A stretch of DNA of 14,471 nt from assembly GCA_041911695.1 (NCBI GenBank), contig JAYROM010000088.1:1-14471 (forward strand). Direction: 5' to 3'. The notes beneath the pieces are model-generated. The model had not been told where the DNA came from, did no database searches, and saw only the letters and a list, made by a program, of their open reading frames with translations. The DNA is from Pseudaeromonas sp041911695 (GTDB lineage: Bacteria; Pseudomonadota; Gammaproteobacteria; Enterobacterales; Aeromonadaceae). A program made the translations under genes and the position numbers. Below are positions 1 through 5,233 of this stretch, in pieces (positions within the stretch are counted from its first letter, which is position 1; every line of letters starts with the position of its first letter).

Positions 1-1771
1 CCTGTTGATCACGCAGATCATGGCTGATTCGCATCGAACAGAATCGCGGTCCGCACATCGAGCAAAAGTGGGCAACTTTGCCAGAGGGTTGGGGTAAATC
101 GGCATCATGCAAGGCCTCGGCGGTCTCGGGATCCAGCGCCAGATGGAATTGATCATGCCAGCGAAACTCAAACCGTGCTTTGGACATCGCATCGTCACGC
201 ACCTGGGCGCCGGGATGCCCCTTGGCCAGATCCGCAGCATGTGCGGCGATCTTGTAGGCCATCAGGCCCTGCCGTACATCGTCCCGGTCCGGTAGCCCCA
301 AGTGCTCCTTGGGTGTCACATAACAGAGCATGGCGCAGCCCATCCACCCGATCATCGCCGCGCCAATCGCAGAGGCGATATGATCGTAGCCGGCAGCAAT
401 ATCCATGGTCAGCGGACCAAGCGTGTAGAACGGCGCACCGTGGCAGATCTCCCGCTGCAGGCGCATATTCTCCTCGATCTTGTGCATCGGCACATGGCCC
501 GGCCCTTCGATCATCACCTGCACATCGTACTCAGCCGCCACCGCCGCCAGTTCACCCAAAGTCTGTAGCTCAGCAAACTGTGCGGCATCATTGGCGTCGG
601 CAATCGCGCCAGGACGCAAGCCATCGCCGAGCGACAACGCGACGTCATAGCGCGCACACAGGGCGCATATCTCGCGGAAATGGGTATACAGAAAATTCTC
701 GGCATGATGATGCAGGCACCACTGCGCCATGATGGCGCCGCCACGCGATACGATGCCGGTCACGCGATCCGTTGTCAGGGGGATATGGGCCAGACGTAGC
801 CCGGCATGCAGTGTGAAATAATCGACGCCCTGCTCTGCCTGGGCCTGCAGAATGCTACGGAACAGTGGCCAGTCCAGCTGCTCAGGGCGACCATCCACCA
901 CCTCCAACGCTTCATAGAGCGGTACCGTACCCACCGGGATCGGGCTATTACGCAAAATCCGTTCACGGGTGGCATGAATATAGCGCCCGGTGCTCAAATC
1001 CATGATGGTGTCGGCGCCCCAACGGGTTGCCCACACCATCTTGTCGACCTCCTCCTCGATGGAGGAGCTCACTGCCGAATTACCGATATTGGCATTCACT
1101 TTCACCAGAAAACGGCTGCCGATAACCATCGGCTCCGCCTCAGGGTGATTGATATTGGCTGGCAGGATCGCCCGGCCGGCGGCAATCTCAGCCCGCACCA
1201 TCTCCGGGGTAATGGCCCCCGGAGCATCCAGCGACCGCCCCTGATTTTCACGCACGGCGGCATACTCCATCTCCGGCGTGATCACACCGTGACGGGCGTA
1301 CCAGCGTTGCGTCACCGGTTGATCGTCGGCACTGCATCGCACGGCCCGAATCGCCGCCAGCGCAGGCCAGCCATCGGGTACTGGCTCATTCACCAAGTGT
1401 GCCGCCAGCGGCACGCGATCACAGCGGGTATCTGCCCGCTGATCAATCCATGCTGCACGCAATGCCGGAATCCCCTGCAGCAAATCAATCACACGTCCCG
1501 TCTCACCATAGGGACCCGAGGTGTCATACACAGTGACCGGCGGATGATCTGTCTGATGCTCAGTCGCAATCAGTGTTGCCGCGTGATCTGCACTGGCTTG
1601 ATGATGAGTGGGGCCAAGCAGAACCCGACGCATCGCCACTGCCAGACCGGAGGGGGAAGCCACATGATAACGCTCAGAGCCGGGATAACCCTGGCCGACC
1701 AGTTGACGCAAGCGCTGACTGGCCGCAGCGCGGCGAGCACGGCGAGAAGACGTAGGAACAGAAGATGACAT
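1..1771 (-). CDS. thiC: Phosphomethylpyrimidine synthase ThiC (3' end beyond window)
   Basis: ThiC is a cytosolic radical-SAM [4Fe-4S] enzyme that rearranges 5-aminoimidazole ribotide to HMP-phosphate, the pyrimidine half of thiamin. About 590 codons are visible and no stop is reached before base 1. Family signatures read in order: VYDTSGPYG, YARHGVITPEMEY, RAILPANINHPEAEPM, FLVKVNANIGNSAV, GADTIMDLSTGRYIH, QAEQGVDYFTLHAG, GIVSRGGAIMAQWC, MIEGPGHVPMHKI, AAMIGWMGCAMLCYVTPKEHLG. The C-terminal cluster CSMCGPRFCSM supplies the CX2CX4C ligands (Cys570, Cys573, Cys578). The ATG at 1771 is chosen because TTGAGG lies about 7 bases upstream and the N-terminus aligns with E. coli ThiC. The stretch between the RENQGR and ITPEMV motifs is roughly 15 residues shorter than in E. 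coli, and the N-terminal domain is clearly more divergent than the catalytic core. Control is by the upstream TPP riboswitch. Downstream thi genes, if any, lie outside the window. Confidence 0.96.
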   Translation of the reverse strand, partial: MSSSVPTSSRRARRAAASQRLRQLVGQGYPGSERYHVASPSGLAVAMRRVLLGPTHHQASADHAATLIATEHQTDHPPVTVYDTSGPYGETGRVIDLLQGIPALRAAWIDQRADTRCDRVPLAAHLVNEPVPDGWPALAAIRAVRCSADDQPVTQRWYARHGVITPEMEYAAVRENQGRSLDAPGAITPEMVRAEIAAGRAILPANINHPEAEPMVIGSRFLVKVNANIGNSAVSSSIEEEVDKMVWATRWGADTIMDLSTGRYIHATRERILRNSPIPVGTVPLYEALEVVDGRPEQLDWPLFRSILQAQAEQGVDYFTLHAGLRLAHIPLTTDRVTGIVSRGGAIMAQWCLHHHAENFLYTHFREICALCARYDVALSLGDGLRPGAIADANDAAQFAELQTLGELAAVAAEYDVQVMIEGPGHVPMHKIEENMRLQREICHGAPFYTLGPLTMDIAAGYDHIASAIGAAMIGWMGCAMLCYVTPKEHLGLPDRDDVRQGLMAYKIAAHAADLAKGHPGAQVRDDAMSKARFEFRWHDQFHLALDPETAEALHDADLPQPSGKVAHFCSMCGPRFCSMRISHDLRDQQ

Positions 1772-1921
1772 AGCAAACCTCAACGTTAAAAACGGGGAAG
1801 AATTTGCTTGTCAGGAGCAGCGTTGGCTGGCGTTACTGGACAATGAATGGCTGCAATAGGCCGAATGCCGTGTCATACACGGATTTCGACCACGCATTGA
1901 TGCCATACCAGATAACGATTT

Positions 1922-2002
1922 GTTCCCTTCGCAGGTATTAACCTGATCAGGTTCAACGGATCCCGAATGAACGGTCTCAGCCCCAAGGGGCACTCCGACA
2001 AG
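1922..2002 (-). promoter_or_regulatory. TPP riboswitch (THI element) of thiC
   Basis: On the minus strand this stretch shows the conserved parts of the thiamin pyrophosphate aptamer in the right order: GTCGGAGTGCC, then GGGGCTGAGACC (the CUGAGA core, plus-strand 1975-1980), a variable helix, then the thi-box CTGATCAGGTTAATACC followed by TGCGAAGGGAAC (1922-1950). It sits in the thiC 5' leader about 150 bases before the start codon, which is the standard arrangement in gammaproteobacteria. TPP binding is expected to lower thiC expression. The leader between aptamer and ATG has a 6-bp hairpin (CCGTGT / ACACGG, 1868-1882) but no hairpin with a clear U-tract, so translational control looks more likely than termination. 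I could not resolve the expression platform. Confidence 0.95.
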
Positions 2003-2009
2003 TCGGTCG

Positions 2010-2038
2010 AGTATGCCTAGGTTCCAGACTCAGCTCAA
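2010..2038 (-). promoter_or_regulatory. Predicted sigma70 promoter of thiC
   Basis: Reading the minus strand there is a -35-like TTGAGC (plus-strand 2033-2038), a 17-base spacer and a -10-like CATACT (2010-2015). Transcription would start near 2003, exactly at the 5' edge of the TPP aptamer, which supports the call. The match to consensus is 4 of 6 in each box. Confidence 0.55.
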
Positions 2039-2116
2039 GGGGCTGTGCACTGGTCGGTTGAGCAGACATCGCCGGCAAACCCTGATTCCCCTATACTGGG
2101 CGCCTCTTGATTCGCT

Positions 2117-2782
2117 ATGGATAACCGCATGCATCACACCTCTCTCCCTCGCCTGCCATTTGCCCACGCACGGTCACTATTGTGCGTTTCACTGTGCCTG
2201 CTGACTGGCGTTGCGGCCACGGCGGCCCCTTTACAACAGGTCACCCTGGCCAATGGCCGTCTGATCGAGTTGGAAGATGACTTTACCTGGCACTACGTGG
2301 TGCTGGCGCCAAGCAATAGCCCGACCAGCAATGCAGTAGTCACTTCGCGTAGCGCAGCCACCACCGGCGCGGCAGCCACACCGCAGGCAACCCCTACTCA
2401 GAACACCCCCGCGTTAAACCAACAAGCGTTGCAGGATCCGTCCTTGCTGGCCGAAACCGCCGCCCAGGGCGTCAAGATTCGTTATTTGGACAGCGCACAA
2501 GATGGCACCACGATCCAACCGCGCTTTGACGTCAGCAATCAAGCGGTCGGCAGTGTTGTTCGTGTGACGGGTCAAATCACTGTTTATGATGCCCAAGGCC
2601 GTCAGTTGCTCACCACCGAGACCCGTTTTTGGCAGGCAGAATACCGGCTACCCGATACTTATCTGCGTCAGGGGCAAACCCGCCAGTTCCGAGTACCGGC
2701 CATCACGCTACCGCAGGCGCTGCCAGCCGGCGTTCACCCCTTGATTCGGATGACCATCACCGACGTGGAACGCCGTTCTTGA
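2117..2782 (+). CDS. Secreted/periplasmic DUF3157-like protein
   Basis: This 221-residue protein has unknown function. The N-terminus has basic residues, a hydrophobic core (about 20-36, SLLCVSLCLLTGVAATAA) and small residues before Pro38-39, as expected of a Sec signal peptide; there is no lipobox cysteine. Next comes a short module, VTLANGRLIELEDDFTWHYV, that resembles the DUF3157 family of Vibrio, Shewanella and Aeromonas (recalled, not searched). Residues about 64-105 are a low-complexity Ala/Thr/Gln/Ser linker, probably disordered. The last 110 residues (KIRYLDSAQDG to TITDVERRS) alternate hydrophobic and polar residues like a beta-rich domain. An in-frame ATG at 2129 would shorten the N-region by four residues. 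No strong Shine-Dalgarno precedes either start. It stands alone: upstream thiC is divergent and a terminator follows. Confidence 0.75.
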   Translation: MDNRMHHTSLPRLPFAHARSLLCVSLCLLTGVAATAAPLQQVTLANGRLIELEDDFTWHYVVLAPSNSPTSNAVVTSRSAATTGAAATPQATPTQNTPALNQQALQDPSLLAETAAQGVKIRYLDSAQDGTTIQPRFDVSNQAVGSVVRVTGQITVYDAQGRQLLTTETRFWQAEYRLPDTYLRQGQTRQFRVPAITLPQALPAGVHPLIRMTITDVERRS

Positions 2783-2843
2783 ACCTTCCAGACAGGCGCA
2801 CAAACAATTCGCTATCGTATTAATTACGTTAAATAGCAACCTT

Positions 2844-2880
2844 AAGAAGCAGACCGCTCTGGGCGGTCTGCTTCTTCTCT
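2844..2880. terminator. Bidirectional hairpin terminator between convergent genes
   Basis: A perfect 14-bp stem (AAGAAGCAGACCGC at 2844-2857 pairing with 2863-2876) closes a 5-base loop. It lies between the DUF3157-like gene (plus, stop at 2782) and the NTF2-like gene (minus, stop codon 2880-2882), so it can serve both. The tails are pyrimidine-rich (CTTCTTCTCT on the plus side) rather than pure U-tracts, so termination strength is uncertain. Confidence 0.75.
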
Positions 2881-3335
2881 CAAAACTCGGTCTCACTGAG
2901 CGTTGTCCGTCGTTCCAGTGCCAGCATGGGCTCTGGATTATCGGGTTGCAACTTTGCCCATTGTCGCCGCCACTTGGGGGCAACAAAACTTTCGGGTTGA
3001 TACTCAATCTGGTGAACAATGCGGCCCGCCGCCACCGTACTGAAGGTGACGGCTCGCGCTTGCTGGATACCATCGCTGATCAGTACATCGGTCACCACCT
3101 GATCACCATCGACCAGCATGCGTTCAACCTGAAAACGCCATGGTGCGAACGACGGATAATGAATATTGATCATGGCGTAATTCCAAGCGCCGGTGATGAT
3201 CTCACCTGATTGCGGCCAGACACACTCAAAATCATCGGATAACCAGTCACACACGGACATAAAGTCATTCCGATCCATACACTGCCAAAAACCGGTAACT
3301 ACGTCTTGCGGCGTGAGCACGTCTTTAGAAGTCAT
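2880..3335 (-). CDS. NTF2/SnoaL-like domain protein
   Basis: A cytosolic protein of about 151 residues with no signal peptide. The pattern fits the small alpha+beta NTF2-like fold: an N-terminal helix pair (TPQDVVTGFWQCMDRNDFMSVCDWLSDDFECVWPQSGE), then strands VERMLVDGDQVVTDVLISDG, ARAVTFSTVAAGRIVHQIEYQPE and the ending WRRQWAK. Members of this fold include ketosteroid isomerases, polyketide cyclases and many uncharacterised single-domain proteins, so the substrate cannot be named. I chose the ATG at 3335 (MTSKDVLTPQ); the ATG at 3341 would add two residues. A longer in-frame reading back to 3416 adds Ser/Arg-rich sequence that does not look like the fold. The gene lies downstream of fadR on the same strand, but a terminator separates them, so it is probably transcribed on its own. 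Confidence 0.72.
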   Translation of the reverse strand: MTSKDVLTPQDVVTGFWQCMDRNDFMSVCDWLSDDFECVWPQSGEIITGAWNYAMINIHYPSFAPWRFQVERMLVDGDQVVTDVLISDGIQQARAVTFSTVAAGRIVHQIEYQPESFVAPKWRRQWAKLQPDNPEPMLALERRTTLSETEF

Positions 3336-3388
3336 AACCATCTCTGCTGCTATGCGGGAGCGTTTTCCTAGGTTTAGCGATGCAGCAT

Positions 3389-3416
3389 TTGATACGCAAG
3401 GCAGGCCCCCTGTCAC
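3389..3416 (-). promoter_or_regulatory. Candidate promoter of the NTF2-like gene
   Basis: On the minus strand, GTGACA (plus-strand 3411-3416), a 16-base spacer and TATCAA (3389-3394) approximate a sigma70 promoter. Transcription would start near 3382, giving a leader of about 47 bases. The -35 hexamer falls inside one arm of the nested inverted repeat at 3406-3452. Confidence 0.4.
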
Positions 3417-3452
3417 CCGCCAACTCTTACAGTTGTCTGCGATAACAGGGGG
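3406..3452. repeat. Nested inverted repeats upstream of the NTF2-like gene
   Basis: The outer arms CCCCCTGT (3406-3413) and ACAGGGGG (3445-3452) are perfect reverse complements. Inside them CAACT (3421-3425) and AGTTG (3431-3435) form a second perfect pair around a 5-base loop. No U-tract follows on either strand, so this does not look like an intrinsic terminator. It overlaps the candidate promoter, which fits an operator or a structured element, but no regulator is recognised. Confidence 0.55.
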
Positions 3453-3514
3453 AAGAAAGAGGAATCGGTGCTAAAGCTCACAATTTCTAGCTGAGACGGT
3501 TTTATCTCGGGCAT

Positions 3515-3548
3515 AAAAAAACCGACGGCAGCGGACTGCGTCGGTCAT
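3515..3548 (-). terminator. Intrinsic terminator of fadR
   Basis: On the minus strand a GC-rich hairpin (ACCGAC / GTCGGT with an inner GCAG / CTGC stem and one bulged base, 3521-3545) is followed by seven U residues (plus-strand A run 3515-3521). It begins about 22 bases past the fadR stop codon. A T-rich run on the other side (ATTTTTAG) makes it partly bidirectional, although no plus-strand gene ends here. Confidence 0.88.
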
Positions 3549-3567
3549 TTTTAGCGCTCGCTGCGTT

Positions 3568-4281
3568 TTAGATTTCTGCCAGATTGGCAGACATTGAGCT
3601 CTTCAATTCAGTCCAGATCCCGGCAGTTTCCGCGCCATAACGACGAACCAGCATCCAGACATCGTCCGCCGCCCCTTGCGCCGCCAGTTCAGCCAACTTG
3701 GTATAGAAGGCCAGCGCCCGCTCACGCGCACCACGATCGCCAAAGTAGATGCGCCCCACGCGTGAATACAGCCCACGGAAACCATTCAGAATCAGCGCGT
3801 AAATCGGATTACCTGAGGCAAATGCCATCTGGTGATAGAAGTGGTAATCAAACGCTGCAAACGCTTCACCATCTTCACCCACTCCCGGCGCTTGCTGGGA
3901 CAACTCGATCACGGTTTGCGGACTGTGTTTCACCGCCCCGCGCAAGAAGATAGCGCTGATATTGGTTCGAGCAGACAGCAACTGGTCCACCAGCGCCGGC
4001 ACCTTATCCTGGTCCAGACGCGCCAGCGTCTCCAGAATGTTGAGGCCGGACGTTTCCCAGAAGTTGTTAACGCGGGTCGGCTTACCATGCTGGATGGTCA
4101 GCCAGCCATCACGCGCCAAACGCTGGAGCACTTCACGCAAGGTCGTACGGGTAACGCCGATCAGTTCACTTAACTCGCGTTCAGCCGGCAAAATACTGCC
4201 TGGCGGGAAGCGGCTATTCCAGATCGATTCAATAATATACTCTTCGGCAAATCCAGCCGGACTCTGCGCTTTGATGACCAT
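3568..4281 (-). CDS. fadR: Fatty-acid metabolism regulator FadR
   Basis: FadR is a GntR-family transcription factor: without acyl-CoA it represses fad (beta-oxidation) genes and activates fab genes, and long-chain acyl-CoA releases it from DNA. The protein has 237 residues (239 in E. coli) and numbers collinearly with it. The winged helix-turn-helix (about 1-72) keeps the DNA-contact residues Arg35, Thr44, Arg45, Thr46, Arg49 and His65. The C-terminal acyl-CoA domain keeps FASGNPIYALILNGFRGLYSRVGRIYF plus Tyr215, Gly216 and Trp223. Ser219 of E. coli is Thr here, a conservative change at a ligand-sensing position. The ATG at 4281 (MVIKAQSPAGFAEEYI) is chosen by alignment. The frame stays open 126 bases further upstream, but that segment overlaps the promoter and operator. 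Downstream is a terminator; upstream is divergent dsbB, with no nhaB between them. Confidence 0.97.
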   Translation of the reverse strand: MVIKAQSPAGFAEEYIIESIWNSRFPPGSILPAERELSELIGVTRTTLREVLQRLARDGWLTIQHGKPTRVNNFWETSGLNILETLARLDQDKVPALVDQLLSARTNISAIFLRGAVKHSPQTVIELSQQAPGVGEDGEAFAAFDYHFYHQMAFASGNPIYALILNGFRGLYSRVGRIYFGDRGARERALAFYTKLAELAAQGAADDVWMLVRRYGAETAGIWTELKSSMSANLAEI

Positions 4282-4311
4282 GCCACATCTCAGTCTCTTA
4301 AATTGTCGCGG

Positions 4312-4338
4312 ATAATAGCAGAGGAGACCCGTCAGCAA
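4312..4338 (-). promoter_or_regulatory. Candidate promoter of fadR
   Basis: On the minus strand TTGCTG (plus-strand 4333-4338) and TATTAT (4312-4317) are spaced by 15 bases; shifting the -35 to TTTTGC gives the usual 17. Transcription would begin near 4305, about 24 bases before the fadR ATG. Confidence 0.4.
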
Positions 4339-4341
4339 AAG

Positions 4342-4358
4342 CGCTGGTGTGACCAGTG
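4342..4358. promoter_or_regulatory. Predicted FadR operator upstream of fadR
   Basis: The 17-mer CGCTGGTGTGACCAGTG contains perfect arms CTGGT (4344-4348) and ACCAG (4352-4356) around a 3-base centre. This is the arm sequence and spacing of the best-known E. coli FadR site at fadB (ATCTGGTACGACCAGAT, recalled). The FadR here retains every DNA-contact residue checked. The site is centred about 45 bases upstream of the predicted fadR start of transcription, just outside the -35 box, which would suit autoactivation or steric autoregulation. It could also affect dsbB. Confidence 0.65.
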
Positions 4359-4620
4359 CAATCTGAATCCCAATCTGTATCGCGTAAAGTCCCACCATGT
4401 GTGACATCGCTCGAATCCGCCACCGCCAGATATGCTCACCGCCAGCACTGATACACCAACGGATCTGTTAACGTTGGCGGCGGTCTGCGTGGTGCCCGAC
4501 GGGTACGCAACGCGAATGGAAAACCTTTACATTTCTGCCGCCCCTTTCCTTCCCGTCTGAATTGTCGTCTAATCGGTCTCGGTTTGATTTCATAGACTAT
4601 TTCAGGACACAGGACCCTTC

Positions 4621-5142
4621 ATGATTACGTTTATCCGTACCATCAGTCGTCAACGTCCGGCGTGGGCGCTGCTCGCCGGCTCGACCTTTGCCTTTGAAAT
4701 GTGTGGTCTGTTTTTCCAGCACGTGATGGGGCTGCATCCTTGTGTGATGTGTATTTATGAACGTGTGGCATTTCTGGGGATTTTTGCCGGTGCCTTGTTA
4801 GGGTTGCTGGCCCCCCAGATCAAAGCAGTACGTTGGGTTGCTATGCTGATTTGGCTTTATTCGGCTTTCCGCGGTCTGCAGTTATCACTCAAACACACCG
4901 ACATTCAGCTACACCCGTCGCCGTTTAATACCTGCAGTTTCTTTGCTGAATTCCCGAGTTGGCTGCCACTGGATAAGTGGATCCCTTGGATGTTTAACCC
5001 GACGGGTGACTGCTCGGAGCGCCAGTGGGCTTTCCTAGGCTGGGAAATGCCCCAGTGGCTGATCCTGATCTTTGGTTGCTATCTGGCGGTCGCGTTGATC
5101 ATCATGGCCGGTAACGTCGCCAAGGGGCGCTGCTGCGAATAA
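4621..5142 (+). CDS. dsbB: Disulfide bond formation protein DsbB
   Basis: DsbB is an inner-membrane quinone reductase that reoxidises the periplasmic thiol oxidase DsbA and passes electrons to ubiquinone or menaquinone. The protein has 173 residues (176 in E. coli) and aligns throughout. Four hydrophobic segments are visible, near residues 15-32, 47-65, 70-88 and 143-163. The first redox pair is Cys41-Val-Met-Cys44 in the motif HPCVMCIYERV, with the quinone-site Arg48. The second pair is Cys105 and Cys131 (PFNTCSFF and TGDCSERQW) in the second periplasmic loop. WLYSAFRG and PEWLPLDKW-like motifs are present. Two extra cysteines lie at the very C-terminus (RCCE), on the cytoplasmic side. The start is supported by AGGA six bases upstream. 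It is a single-gene unit ending at a strong terminator. Confidence 0.97.
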   Translation: MITFIRTISRQRPAWALLAGSTFAFEMCGLFFQHVMGLHPCVMCIYERVAFLGIFAGALLGLLAPQIKAVRWVAMLIWLYSAFRGLQLSLKHTDIQLHPSPFNTCSFFAEFPSWLPLDKWIPWMFNPTGDCSERQWAFLGWEMPQWLILIFGCYLAVALIIMAGNVAKGRCCE

Positions 5143-5163
5143 CCGCACGCCCACCTCACCCAT

Positions 5164-5200
5164 AAAAAAAGCCAGTCAGCTCACACTGACTGGCTTTTTT
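5164..5200. terminator. Bidirectional terminator between dsbB and clpA
   Basis: A run of seven A residues, a perfect 9-bp stem (GCCAGTCAG 5171-5179 with CTGACTGGC 5186-5194), a 6-base loop and six T residues form a symmetric Rho-independent terminator. It serves the convergent genes dsbB (plus) and clpA (minus). Confidence 0.95.
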
Positions 5201-5233
5201 GATCGATTAAACACATCACCGGCTGACCGATGA

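Larger units (their letters stand above)
4282..4620. other. fadR-dsbB divergent intergenic region (339 bases)
   Basis: This stretch holds no credible gene. On the fadR side it carries a candidate promoter and a FadR-type operator. On the dsbB side I see an inverted repeat CCAACG / CGTTGG (4456-4461 and 4472-4477), a candidate -10 TAGACT (4593-4598) without a convincing -35, and the dsbB Shine-Dalgarno AGGA (4611-4614). In E. coli nhaB lies between these two genes; nothing like nhaB remains here. Confidence 0.7.

Noticed and set aside
3467..3487. CRP-like sequence on the minus strand (TGTGA then GCACC with a 6-base spacer).
   Set aside because: Only one half-site is good; the other matches TCACA at about 3 of 5 positions.
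4282..4407. In-frame 42-residue upstream extension of FadR containing a hydrophobic, membrane-like stretch.
   Set aside because: It overlaps the candidate promoter and the FadR operator, has no good Shine-Dalgarno, and FadR orthologues begin at MVIKAQSPAG.
4456..4477. Inverted repeat CCAACG / CGTTGG upstream of dsbB.
   Set aside because: Six-base arms in a 339-base gap can arise by chance, and it is not next to a recognisable promoter.
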